Made by a program: the position numbers and the translations under genes. From positions 1,150,575 through 1,214,574 of the forward strand of contig NZ_LMUO01000015.1 in assembly GCF_009765905.1 (NCBI RefSeq): a stretch of DNA of 64,000 nucleotides. The letters run 5' to 3'. Under the pieces are notes generated by a model, which did no database searches, was not told the DNA's origin, and worked only from the letters and a program-made list of their open reading frames with translations. This document shows, in pieces, positions 25,359-34,217 of the stretch; positions within the stretch are counted from its first letter, which is position 1; each line of letters opens with the position of its first letter. The DNA is from Mucilaginibacter sp. L196 (GTDB taxonomy: Bacteria > Bacteroidota > Bacteroidia > Sphingobacteriales > Sphingobacteriaceae).

Positions 25359-27764
25359 ATGAGCAACTCCTTTTCTTTAGATAAAGATCAAATATTGGAA
25401 GTCCTTTCCCTTTCTCAAAACGCCACGGCTATATATGCCGGTGATAATATAATTGTACAGTCCGCCAATGATGCCATGCTTGCTTTTTGGGGTAAAGACC
25501 GAAGCATTATAGGTAAACCGTTGGAAGAGGCTGTGCCTGAACTCAAAGGTCAACCTTTTAAAAAGATGCTGCAGGAAGTGCTCAGAACCGGGGTCAGCAA
25601 CATTGGTAATGCCATACCTGCTACGCTAATGGTTGATGGAAAACTCCAAATATCCTATTACAACTACCAATATCGCGCGATAAAAGATCAAAGTGGTAAA
25701 ATTTACTGCATTTTACATACAGCATCTGATGTAACAGAAAAAGAGCTTAACAAAATAGCATTAAAAAAAGCTAAAGAACAGGAAGAAGCGCAAACTAAAG
25801 CCCTATTGGAAAGTGAGCGTAACCTTCGCCGGTTTATTTTACAAGCCCCTGTAGCTATCGCGCTTTTCAAAGGCCCCGATTTTATTGTTGAGATTGCTAA
25901 TAACCGCGCGTTGGAATTATGGGGGAGAAATTTAGAGGAAGTATCGAAAAAACCCATATTGGAAGCGATGCCCGAGTTGAAATCCCAGGGAATTAAGCAA
26001 CTTTTAGATAATGTTTATACTACCGGAGAAACCTTTTCAGCAACGGAACTACCTGTAAAAATTCTGCGTAATGGCAAATATGTAAACGCGTATGTCAATT
26101 TTATATATGAGGCCCAATATGATGCTCAAGGCAATATAAATGGTTTAATGACTATTGGTACTGAAGTTACAGATGAGGTTTTGGCACGAAAAAGTATTGA
26201 ACAAAGCAGCGGAGAGCAGCTTGCTTTAAATGAAGAACTTCAAGCTTCAAACGAGGCGTTAATTGCTATAAACGAAGAACTAACTGAAACGCAAGCTTAT
26301 TTACAACAAATTGTGGACGCGCTTGAAGAAAGTGAATCGCGGTTTAGGTACCTGGTACAACAGGCACCTGTTGCCATATTTATATTAAATGGTAGAAGCT
26401 TACGTATTGAAACGATGAATAACCTGATGCTTAAAATGTTGGGGAAAACAGCTGATATTGTTGGTAAAACTTACATTGAAGCTTTACCTGAATTTGTAGA
26501 TCAGCTGTTTTTTAAATTGTTGGATAATATATTCGATACCGGCGAAACATTTTATGGTAACGAAGTTAAAGCTGTAATTGAATTTGATGGAATACTTAAA
26601 GAAGGCTATTACAATTTCACATACCAGCCAATTAAAGATAATAACGGCATAACCAATGGTATTATTTGTGTTTCGGTGGATGTAACTGAACAAGTAAATG
26701 CCCGTAAAAAAGTTGAGCGTGCCGAAGAAAGTTTGCGGATGGCTGTTGACGCGGCTGAACTTGGGTCTTACTATATCAACGTTGTAGATCGAATATTTGT
26801 GCCCTCACCTAAGCTAAAGGAATTCTTTGGTTATGCTCCTGGTGAAGAAGTACCATATGAAGCTGCTATAAATCAAATTCACCCTGATTATCGCCAGGCA
26901 GCAGCAGATATGGTTGAAGCTGCCATTACATACGGCATTAAGTTTGACATGGAATACCCAATAATAGGGCATAATGATGGAAAAGTACGCTGGGTAAGGG
27001 GTCTAGGAACTGTACAACATGATAACAATGGTATTGACACTTATTTTACCGGTATACTACACGAGATAACTGAAAAGAAACAGGATGAAATGCGCAAAAA
27101 TGATTTCATTGGCATGGTTAGTCATGAACTTAAAACGCCATTAACCTCCTTAACTGCAATTGTTCAGGTTATGAATGCTAAGCTTAAATATAGTGATGAT
27201 CCATTCATAGCTAACGCCATGGGTAAAGCCAATATACAGGTAAAGAAAATGAGTAACATGATTAATGGTTTCTTAAATATTTCGAGGCTGGAATCAGGGA
27301 AAATATTTATCGAGAAAAATATTTTTGAAATTGATGCACTCATCCTTGAAGTTATTGATGAAATCCAGATGACAGCGTTTATGCATAGCATATCGTTGGT
27401 TTCCTGCCCTCCTATTAAAGTAAATGCTGATCGTGATAAAATAGGCTCCGTAATTTCTAACCTGTTAACAAATGCCATAAAGTATTCGCCAAAGGCCCAG
27501 CAAATTATTGTAAACTGTGAGAAGATTGGCAATACAGTACAAGTAAGTATTAAGGACGAGGGAATGGGCATTAAACCTGATGATTTGGATAAGTTGTTCG
27601 ATCGTTATTACCGCGTAGAAAGCAAACATACTTCCCATATTTCGGGATTTGGCATAGGATTGTATTTGAGTGCCGAGATTGTTCAGCGACATGGCGGCAA
27701 AATTTGGGCTGAAAGCGAAAGTGGCGTTGGATCAACATTCTATTTCATTTTACCGCTTTCCTAG
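25359..27764 (+). CDS. PAS-domain sensor histidine kinase
   Basis: 801 residues and no membrane segment. Four PAS domains (about 10-130, 150-275, 325-445 and 455-575) are followed by HisKA with the phospho-acceptor His589 in GMVSHELKTPLTSL. The HATPase domain carries the N box VISNLLTNAIKYS, the G1 box KDEGMGIK and the G2 box GFGIGLYLS. A Glu-rich coiled coil (about 280-322) links PAS2 and PAS3. It is a cytoplasmic sensor; no response regulator is adjacent, so it is an orphan here. Its stop codon is one base before the DUF72 start. Confidence 0.93.
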   Translation: MSNSFSLDKDQILEVLSLSQNATAIYAGDNIIVQSANDAMLAFWGKDRSIIGKPLEEAVPELKGQPFKKMLQEVLRTGVSNIGNAIPATLMVDGKLQISYYNYQYRAIKDQSGKIYCILHTASDVTEKELNKIALKKAKEQEEAQTKALLESERNLRRFILQAPVAIALFKGPDFIVEIANNRALELWGRNLEEVSKKPILEAMPELKSQGIKQLLDNVYTTGETFSATELPVKILRNGKYVNAYVNFIYEAQYDAQGNINGLMTIGTEVTDEVLARKSIEQSSGEQLALNEELQASNEALIAINEELTETQAYLQQIVDALEESESRFRYLVQQAPVAIFILNGRSLRIETMNNLMLKMLGKTADIVGKTYIEALPEFVDQLFFKLLDNIFDTGETFYGNEVKAVIEFDGILKEGYYNFTYQPIKDNNGITNGIICVSVDVTEQVNARKKVERAEESLRMAVDAAELGSYYINVVDRIFVPSPKLKEFFGYAPGEEVPYEAAINQIHPDYRQAAADMVEAAITYGIKFDMEYPIIGHNDGKVRWVRGLGTVQHDNNGIDTYFTGILHEITEKKQDEMRKNDFIGMVSHELKTPLTSLTAIVQVMNAKLKYSDDPFIANAMGKANIQVKKMSNMINGFLNISRLESGKIFIEKNIFEIDALILEVIDEIQMTAFMHSISLVSCPPIKVNADRDKIGSVISNLLTNAIKYSPKAQQIIVNCEKIGNTVQVSIKDEGMGIKPDDLDKLFDRYYRVESKHTSHISGFGIGLYLSAEIVQRHGGKIWAESESGVGSTFYFILPLS

Positions 27765-27765
27765 C

Positions 27766-28512
27766 ATGAACATATTGGGTAAGTTTTACGGTGGTACCAG
27801 CGGATTGCAGTTACCAATGCCCAAACGGGATTTCCCCTTGGAATATGCTGGTAAAAGCCGGTTGCACTTCTATTCAACAATAGCAAACAGCCTTGAGGTA
27901 AATAGCTCCTTTTATAAAGTCCCTTTAGCTTCTACAGTAAAAAAATGGTCGGAAGATGTATGCGGTGATTTTAGATTCACATTTAAACTTTGGCGGGATA
28001 TTACACACAATAAAGGGTTAGAGTTTCAGGCAGATGATGTCCGTAAATTTATGTCTATTATTGATTGTGCAGGAAACCGAAAAGGATGCTTGCTTATACA
28101 ATTCCCTCCCAGCCTTGCCGTTACTAATAAAAACCAGTTACAAAATTTATTGTCTGTAATCAATAATTATAATCAAAGCAAATGGCCGATTGCTTTAGAA
28201 TTTCGCCATCGCTCATGGTATCGGGATGATATTTATCAATTGATTGAAACATATAAGGCTAGTTTGGTAATACATGATATGCCTACCTCGGCATCTCCTT
28301 TAGATTCATTTAACAATAATTTTGTTTACCTGAGATTTCATGGCCCCGATGGAAAATACAGGGGTAGTTATACCAATCAGTTTTTATCAGAATATGCAAG
28401 TTATATTAATGACTGGCTGCATGAAGGTAAAACTATTTATACATACTTTAATAATACAATGGGTAATGCGCTGCAAAATTTAATTACATTAAAAACATCT
28501 ATCAAAATCTGA
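27766..28512 (+). CDS. DUF72 family protein
   Basis: 248 residues from the ATG at 27766, one base after the kinase stop; a longer frame would overlap the kinase by nearly 100 bp. The DUF72 marks are GTSGLQLP at the N-terminus, YSTIANSLEVNSSFYKVP, FRFTFKLWRDITH, LLIQFPPS, ALEFRHRSWY and YLRFHGPDGKYRGSY. It is a TIM-barrel-like family with no established reaction. The near overlap implies cotranscription with the kinase. Confidence 0.88.
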   Translation: MNILGKFYGGTSGLQLPMPKRDFPLEYAGKSRLHFYSTIANSLEVNSSFYKVPLASTVKKWSEDVCGDFRFTFKLWRDITHNKGLEFQADDVRKFMSIIDCAGNRKGCLLIQFPPSLAVTNKNQLQNLLSVINNYNQSKWPIALEFRHRSWYRDDIYQLIETYKASLVIHDMPTSASPLDSFNNNFVYLRFHGPDGKYRGSYTNQFLSEYASYINDWLHEGKTIYTYFNNTMGNALQNLITLKTSIKI

Positions 28513-28599
28513 TAGACAAATTAAACTATAACTAAAATTTTTCTTTTTCGTCAACCTTTAGGTAACCAATTGCGTATAAGTACATAAATACATTTTAAC

Positions 28600-28731
28600 A
28601 TGACATTAATTAATAACTTGTTTACTGCGATACTTAAGGCAGTTTGTGCTCCTGCAAGTAATGGTGGTCTATTTAAAAAAGTAAAAAGAGCGCCTTTTAA
28701 TCCCAAAATCACATTAGGATTCAATTTTTAG
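28600..28731 (+). CDS. Possible 43-residue basic peptide
   Basis: Open frame MTLINNLFTAILKAVCAPAS, then NGGLFKKVKRAPFNPKITLGFNF. It has a short amphipathic/hydrophobic N-terminus and a basic tail. No family is recognised, and no strong promoter or ribosome-binding site was seen. It lies in the 277-bp gap between the DUF72 and MOSC genes and could be chance. Confidence 0.3.
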   Translation: MTLINNLFTAILKAVCAPASNGGLFKKVKRAPFNPKITLGFNF

Positions 28732-28789
28732 TTCTGAATTCTAATATCTCCCGGTCATAATTTTATAACGTAATTCGTATTTTTGCCTG

Positions 28790-29620
28790 ATGCTTCAGGT
28801 TAGCGAATTATACATTTATCCCATTAAATCATTAGGTGGCATTGCAGTTAGTAGCGCCGAAGTAACTGATAAAGGTTTTAAGTATGATCGGCGTTGGTTA
28901 TTGATTGATGAAAACAATCGTTTCCTATCCCAGCGCGAATTACCTGCAATGGCTCTATTAAAGGTTATCATTGCCACCAACGGGCTACTTATAACACACA
29001 GCCTTACATCCCACAATATTCTCATCCCATTTGCGCCACAAACAAACGAACATTGTACCGTGGCTGTGTGGGATGATACGTGCACCGCTATATATGTTAG
29101 TGATATTGCCGATAAATGGTTTACTGAAAAGCTTGGTGTAAAGTGCCGACTTGTTTATATGCCGGATGATTACAAAAGACAAGTAGATGAGAAATATGCA
29201 CCGGAAGGTTTTGTAACTTCTTTTTCCGATGCTTACCCTTTTCTTATTATTGGGCAGGCTTCGCTTGATGATCTAAATAGCCGCCTCACTGATAAACTCC
29301 CCATTAACAGGTTCCGGCCAAATATTGTATTTACAGGCGGCAAGCCTTTTGAGGAGGATGTAATAGATCATTTAATAATCAATAATATCAACTTTTACGG
29401 TGTAAAATTATCCGCACGCTGCATTCTCACTACTATAGATCAAATTACCATAGCCAAAACTAAGGAACCGTTAAAAACATTGGCCAAATACCGCCGTCGT
29501 GGTAACGATGTTTTTTTTGGTCAAAATCTGATACATACCGGAAATGGTTTTATATCTGTTGGCGATGAAATAAGCATAAAAAACTATCACACCGAGGAAA
29601 GATTTTTTTTAAGGGCTTAA
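28790..29620 (+). CDS. MOSC-domain protein (YcbX/mARC-like, without ferredoxin domain)
   Basis: 276 residues. The MOSC N-terminal beta-barrel (SELYIYPIKSLGGIAVSSAEV, RRWLLIDENNRFLSQRELP) is followed by the MOSC domain with INRFRPNIVF and RCILTTIDQ, whose Cys211 occupies the molybdenum-ligand position of mARC/YcbX. It is shorter than E. coli YcbX because the C-terminal 2Fe-2S domain is absent. Such proteins reduce N-hydroxylated compounds with a molybdenum cofactor; an external electron donor would be needed. Confidence 0.87.
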   Translation: MLQVSELYIYPIKSLGGIAVSSAEVTDKGFKYDRRWLLIDENNRFLSQRELPAMALLKVIIATNGLLITHSLTSHNILIPFAPQTNEHCTVAVWDDTCTAIYVSDIADKWFTEKLGVKCRLVYMPDDYKRQVDEKYAPEGFVTSFSDAYPFLIIGQASLDDLNSRLTDKLPINRFRPNIVFTGGKPFEEDVIDHLIINNINFYGVKLSARCILTTIDQITIAKTKEPLKTLAKYRRRGNDVFFGQNLIHTGNGFISVGDEISIKNYHTEERFFLRA

Positions 29621-29694
29621 TACATTTTTATGTAAAATATTGAAATTTTCATTAAAAAACTACTAATTCCCTGTACAATATGTATATTTGGCTA

Positions 29695-29760
29695 ATGATA
29701 CTCATTAATAACACTTACTGCAACAAAGTAATATGCTGTATGTATAGCAAGTGTATTTAG
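29695..29760 (+). CDS. Putative cysteine-rich leader peptide of the sulfite-reductase operon
   Basis: A 21-codon ORF with Cys at codons 9, 14, 15 and 20; its second half reads VICCMYSKCI, then TAG. In-frame ATG 29680 would add five residues. It lies 87 bp before the sulfite reductase gene and is followed by alternative hairpins. Four Cys codons in 21 is far above normal use, and the operon makes the sulfide used for cysteine, so a ribosome-stalling leader peptide is inferred. A TATATTTG element at 29683-29690 would place transcription start very close to 29695; if so, translation would be nearly leaderless. Confidence 0.6.
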   Translation: MILINNTYCNKVICCMYSKCI

Positions 29761-29828
29761 CTATAAGAGGAATTAAATATTCATAATCACGACGCCTCTT
29801 TAGTTAAAAGCCGAAGAGGCGTTTTTTT
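29761..29828 (+). promoter_or_regulatory. Transcription attenuator: antiterminator and terminator hairpins
   Basis: The terminator is ACGCCTCTT (29792-29800) paired with AAGAGGCGT (29814-29822), followed by T7. The segment CTATAAGAGG (29761-29770), starting right after the leader stop codon, can pair with CCTCTTTAG (29795-29803) over nine base pairs with one bulge, which would break the terminator. A ribosome at the leader stop would cover the first segment and allow termination; one stalled at the Cys codons would leave it free. This is the classical attenuation layout. Confidence 0.65.
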
Positions 29829-29847
29829 AATATATTAAAATTAAAAC

Positions 29848-31935
29848 ATGCAAAGTTTTAGAACGGAACTGGAAAACCCGATAGTTGAACAGGATATAAT
29901 AGATCTGGAAAAAAAGATCAGGGCATTTCGCGATGGCAAAATTCATGATGAAAAATTCAGGAGTTTGCGCCTTGCCAGGGGGGTATATGGTCAGCGCCAG
30001 CCGGGTGTGCAAATGGTTCGTATTAAATTGCCATTTGGTAAGGTAACGTTTCAACAATTACTAAAAATTGCTGATGTATCAGACGAATATGCCAGCAGGA
30101 ACCTGCATTTAACTACCCGTCAGGATATTCAGATACATTATGTAAGCCTCGACAGAACACCGCAACTTTGGGCTGAGCTTGAGCGTGATGATATTACTTT
30201 GCGTGAAGCTTGCGGTAATACTGTTCGTAACGTAACGGCATCACCAACCGCGGGCATTGATCCCTTGGAACCTTTTGATGTATCGCCTTATGCTTATGCT
30301 ACTTTTGAATACTTTTTACGTAACCCAATCTGTCAGGATATGGGCCGTAAGTTTAAAATATCGTTTTCATCAAGCGATGATGACACGGCATTTTCGTACA
30401 TACATGACATCGGCGCCATCCCTAAAGTAAATGAAAAAGGTGAGCGTGGTTTTAAAATATTATTAGGCGGCGGCCTTGGTGCCCAACCCCTACTGGCAAG
30501 CCTGGTCGAAGAGTTTTTGCCTGAAGACCAGCTGATCCCATACATTGAATCTATTATTCGTGTATTTGATCGCTATGGCGAACGCAATAACCGTAACAAG
30601 GCCCGTTTAAAATATCTGATACAGAAACTAGGTTTGGATGAGGTTATCCGCCTGGCTAAAATAGAGCATACTGCTAACAAGGTAAAATCATATATAGTTA
30701 ACCGCAATACAGTTGAAGCGCCTGTTCTTCCACAAGCAACAACCTATCCCGAAGTGGTTATAACAAACCAGCTTCGCTATGAGCAGTGGCTTGCTACTAA
30801 CGTTTTTGAGCAAAAGCAAGAAGGTTTTTATGGTGTTTATATTAAAGTACCTGTTGGCGATATCGCATCAGATACTGCACGTAAATTAGTTGCAGTATTA
30901 ACGCCATTGGTTGCTGATGAAATACGCATCACCCAAAACCAAGGCTTATTATTAAAATATGTTCGTAAAGAAGCTTTACCTGCTTTATATAACGGTTTAA
31001 CTGAGCTTGACCTTTCAGCGCCGGGCTTTGATAGTTTGGCCGATGTAACCACCTGCCCCGGTACTGATACTTGTAATTTAGGCATATCTAACAGCATGAC
31101 CTTATCTAAGGTTCTGGAGGATGTGATCTATAATGAATACGAAGATTTTATTTATAACCGCGAAATCAAAATCAAAATAAGCGGTTGTATGAATTCATGC
31201 GGTCAGCATGGTTTGGCACATATTGGGTTTCACGGGAGTTCATTAAAAGCTGGTACAAGAGTATTGCCATCTGTACAAGTATTGTTAGGCGGTGGTACCG
31301 TTGGCGATGGCGTAGGTCGCGCTGCTGAGAAAGTAATTAAAGTACCTGCAAAAAGGGCTACCCATGTTTTACGGGCGGTATTAAATGATTACAAAGCGAA
31401 TTCTATACAAGATGAAACTTTCCATAATTATTACGACAGGCAGGGTAAAGATTATTTCTACCAGTTGTTAAAGCCATTAGCTAACCTGGAGACACTTACC
31501 GAAGACGAATTTGTTGATTGGGGTCATCAGGAAACATTTGCTACTGCAATTGGCGTGGGCGAATGCGCGAGCGTTATTATTGATTTGGTAGCTACCTTAT
31601 TATATGAATCGGAAGAAAAAATGGGTTGGGCAAACGGCGCTTACGAAAAAGGTGCCTGGGCTGATGCGATTTATCATTCATACAATGTGATGATAAGCTC
31701 TGCAAAAGCTTTATTGTTAGATAAAGGCGTAAGCAGCAGCACTCAAGCAGGTATTATTAAAGAATTTGATGCTCATTATGTATCAACCGGCGAAATTTCA
31801 TTAGATGGTACTTTTAACGATTTGGTTTTGCAGATCAACAAAAATGAGCCTTCGCATGAGTTTGCAACAAAATATAAAGCAGCAGCCGAAGACTTCCTGG
31901 CTGCAAGTAAAGTGAAGAGAGAAACCCTGGCATAA
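29848..31935 (+). CDS. Siroheme-dependent assimilatory sulfite (nitrite) reductase with C-terminal extension
   Basis: 695 residues. The duplicated nitrite/sulfite reductase core contains NLHLTTRQDIQIHYV, NVTASPTAGIDP and the siroheme/4Fe-4S ligands Cys403, Cys409, Cys447 and Cys451 (CPGTDTC and CMNSC). It reduces sulfite to sulfide, probably with ferredoxin. About 140 residues after the core (from about 555) are helical and resemble a HEPN-like domain; its role is unknown. The neighbours SUMT, siroheme oxidase/permease and APS reductase favour sulfite over nitrite. The stop codon overlaps the next start by one base. Confidence 0.9.
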   Translation: MQSFRTELENPIVEQDIIDLEKKIRAFRDGKIHDEKFRSLRLARGVYGQRQPGVQMVRIKLPFGKVTFQQLLKIADVSDEYASRNLHLTTRQDIQIHYVSLDRTPQLWAELERDDITLREACGNTVRNVTASPTAGIDPLEPFDVSPYAYATFEYFLRNPICQDMGRKFKISFSSSDDDTAFSYIHDIGAIPKVNEKGERGFKILLGGGLGAQPLLASLVEEFLPEDQLIPYIESIIRVFDRYGERNNRNKARLKYLIQKLGLDEVIRLAKIEHTANKVKSYIVNRNTVEAPVLPQATTYPEVVITNQLRYEQWLATNVFEQKQEGFYGVYIKVPVGDIASDTARKLVAVLTPLVADEIRITQNQGLLLKYVRKEALPALYNGLTELDLSAPGFDSLADVTTCPGTDTCNLGISNSMTLSKVLEDVIYNEYEDFIYNREIKIKISGCMNSCGQHGLAHIGFHGSSLKAGTRVLPSVQVLLGGGTVGDGVGRAAEKVIKVPAKRATHVLRAVLNDYKANSIQDETFHNYYDRQGKDYFYQLLKPLANLETLTEDEFVDWGHQETFATAIGVGECASVIIDLVATLLYESEEKMGWANGAYEKGAWADAIYHSYNVMISSAKALLLDKGVSSSTQAGIIKEFDAHYVSTGEISLDGTFNDLVLQINKNEPSHEFATKYKAAAEDFLAASKVKRETLA

Positions 31936-32723
31936 TGGAGACTCAGATAAAAAAGGAAATAAAAGAACCACGCATAACTCTTGTTGGCGCAGGCCCGGGC
32001 GATGCTGATTTGATAACGATAAAAGGTATTAAGGCATTACAAACAGCTGATGTTGTTTTGTATGATGCCTTGGTAAATGAAGAGATATTGGAGTTCGCCC
32101 CTGAGCATACGGTTAAAGTGTATGTAGGAAAACGCTCTGGCGATCATTCATTTTCTCAGGATGCCATTAACAAACTGATGATTGATTACGCGCTGAATTA
32201 CGGTCATGTGGTTCGCCTTAAAGGTGGTGATCCGTTCGTTTTTGGTCGTGGTTATGAAGAGTTAGATCATGCAGCATCATTCAGTATACCGGCAACGGCA
32301 ATTCCCGGTATCTCCAGTTCGATAGCTGTACCAGGGTTACAACAGATACCGGTTACTCATCGTGGTTTAAGCGAAAGTTTTTGGGTAATTACAGGCACTA
32401 CAAGTAACGGCAAAATTTCTGCCGATATTTATACTGCAGCGCAAACTAATGCAACTATTGTGGTATTAATGGGCGTACATAAATTAGCCGAGATTACACA
32501 AATATTTAAAAATCAGGGTAAAAACCGTTTACCGGTAGCCGTTATCCAAAGCGGATCAACCGAAAATGAAAAGGTTGCTATTGGCACCATAGATACAATC
32601 GTTGAGCAAGTAGAAGAAAAGAAAATATCTTCTCCTGCGCTTATTGTAATTGGCGAAGTGGTTTCTCTGCATCCATCATTCCAGTCTATAAAAGAGTTTT
32701 ATGACATTGTTGCCGAAGGATAG
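31935..32723 (+). CDS. cobA: Uroporphyrinogen-III C-methyltransferase (SUMT)
   Basis: 262 residues. SUMT motifs: VGAGPGDADLITIKG at the N-terminus, VVLYDALV, GKRSGDHSFSQDAIN, VVRLKGGDPFVFGRGYEE, PGISSSIAVPGLQQIPVTHR and TIVVLMGVHKL. It makes precorrin-2 with two S-adenosylmethionine molecules, the first step from uroporphyrinogen III to siroheme, the cofactor of the sulfite reductase encoded just upstream. It overlaps the following fusion gene by 23 bp, suggesting translational coupling. Confidence 0.95.
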   Translation: METQIKKEIKEPRITLVGAGPGDADLITIKGIKALQTADVVLYDALVNEEILEFAPEHTVKVYVGKRSGDHSFSQDAINKLMIDYALNYGHVVRLKGGDPFVFGRGYEELDHAASFSIPATAIPGISSSIAVPGLQQIPVTHRGLSESFWVITGTTSNGKISADIYTAAQTNATIVVLMGVHKLAEITQIFKNQGKNRLPVAVIQSGSTENEKVAIGTIDTIVEQVEEKKISSPALIVIGEVVSLHPSFQSIKEFYDIVAEG

Positions 32724-34215
32724 TAATTTAAATATCACACAGGATGATAATGCACCGGGTAACAACCAGTTATTCCCGGTATTTATTAAACTGAATGAAT
32801 TACATACCGTGCTTATTGGGGCGGGCAATATTGGTTTAGAAAAACTAACAGCTATTGTTAATAACAGTCCGCTTGCAACAGTAACAATTATTGCCCGCAC
32901 GTTTTTACCTGAAGTACATGCGCTTGCCGCCCAATTTAATGGCGTAAAAGTTCTACAAAAAACTTTTGAAGATATCGACCTCGATAATGCCAACCTGGTA
33001 ATTGCCGCAACTAATGACAATGCGCTTAACGAGTATATTGTTAAAGCTGCCCATGAGCGTAATTTATTAGTGAACATTGCCGATAAACCCGCCTTATGTG
33101 ATTTTTATTTGGGGTCGATAGTACAAAAAGGTGATTTGAAACTGGCGATATCAACCAACGGAAAATCGCCTACCGTAGCTAAAAGAATTAAAGAAGTATT
33201 GAATGAAAGTATCCCCGATGAAATTGATGATACTTTACAGCAAATAGCCGCCCTTAGACAAACACTTACCGGCGACTTTGCTCACAAGGTTAAAAAGTTA
33301 AATGAAGTAACATCTGTATTAGTTAGTAAAAAAGAACAAAATAATAGCAAAAGCATCATTTGGTTAATATGGGGGGCTATAATTTTAGCTATCGGTATTG
33401 CGGCTGCATCTTTATGGTTTAAAGAGCCTACCTTTAAAAGCTATGTACAAAATATCAATCCGCTTTTCTATTATTTTTTAGGGGGTGGTTTTCTTTTTGC
33501 TTTGGTTGATGGTGCGATTGGCATGTCGTACGGTGTAACAGCAACATCATTTTCGCTTACAATGGGCATCCCTCCTGCTGTAGCAAGTATGGGTGTGCAT
33601 TTGTCGGAAATTATGAGCAATGGAATTGCAGGCTGGATGCATTACCGGATGGGCAACATCAACTGGAAATTATTTTGGATGCTGTTGTGGACAGGTATTA
33701 TTGGCGCCGTGACAGGAGCTTATATACTCTCTTCATTAACACAGTATAGCCAATATACCAAACCGTTCGTATCGCTATATACCTTAATTTTAGGTTTGGT
33801 TATCCTTTCAAAAGCATTCAATCTTAAACGTAAACGCAATACGGAAAAAATCAAACGCATCCCATTATTGGGTTTAGGCGGAGGTTTTATTGATGCAGTA
33901 GGCGGTGGTGGCTGGGGATCTATCGTGCTGTCAACACTGATAGCAGGCGGGCGCAACCCTCGGTTTAGTTTAGGTACAGTGAAACTATCGCGCTTTTTTA
34001 TAGCGTTGACGAGTTCGGTCACCTTTATATACATGCTTCATGTAACCCATTGGGAAGCAGTTGGCGGATTGGTGATTGGCAGCGCATTGGCATCTCCTAT
34101 CGCGGCGAAAATCTCCAATAAAATATCAACCAAGGTTATTATGATCTCGGTTGCGATTATCGTTATCCTAATAAGTGTAAACAGCATTTGGCACTTCTTA
34201 GCTAAAGTTATTTAA
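32701..34215 (+). CDS. Fusion: precorrin-2 dehydrogenase/ferrochelatase-like domain + TauE/SafE permease
   Basis: 504 residues. Residues about 20-215 form the CysG-N/Met8-like domain (LFPVFIKLNELHTVLIGAGNIG, VIAATNDNALN, NIADKPALCDFYLGSIVQKGDLKLAISTNGKSPTVAKRIKE), which oxidises precorrin-2 and can insert iron. From about 220 there are roughly eight membrane helices of the TSUP (TauE/SafE) family, with YFLGGGFLFALVDGAIGMSYG and the internal repeat GGGFIDAVGGGGWGS. TSUP proteins export sulfite or sulfonates or import sulfur anions. One polypeptide thus joins siroheme making and sulfur-anion transport; both fit the operon. Confidence 0.88.
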   Translation: MTLLPKDSNLNITQDDNAPGNNQLFPVFIKLNELHTVLIGAGNIGLEKLTAIVNNSPLATVTIIARTFLPEVHALAAQFNGVKVLQKTFEDIDLDNANLVIAATNDNALNEYIVKAAHERNLLVNIADKPALCDFYLGSIVQKGDLKLAISTNGKSPTVAKRIKEVLNESIPDEIDDTLQQIAALRQTLTGDFAHKVKKLNEVTSVLVSKKEQNNSKSIIWLIWGAIILAIGIAAASLWFKEPTFKSYVQNINPLFYYFLGGGFLFALVDGAIGMSYGVTATSFSLTMGIPPAVASMGVHLSEIMSNGIAGWMHYRMGNINWKLFWMLLWTGIIGAVTGAYILSSLTQYSQYTKPFVSLYTLILGLVILSKAFNLKRKRNTEKIKRIPLLGLGGGFIDAVGGGGWGSIVLSTLIAGGRNPRFSLGTVKLSRFFIALTSSVTFIYMLHVTHWEAVGGLVIGSALASPIAAKISNKISTKVIMISVAIIVILISVNSIWHFLAKVI

Positions 34216-34217
34216 AC

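Noticed and set aside
29848..31935. Nitrite reductase role for the siroheme enzyme
   Set aside because: Sequence alone allows it, but APS reductase, a sulfur-type permease and the Cys-rich leader in the same operon favour sulfite.
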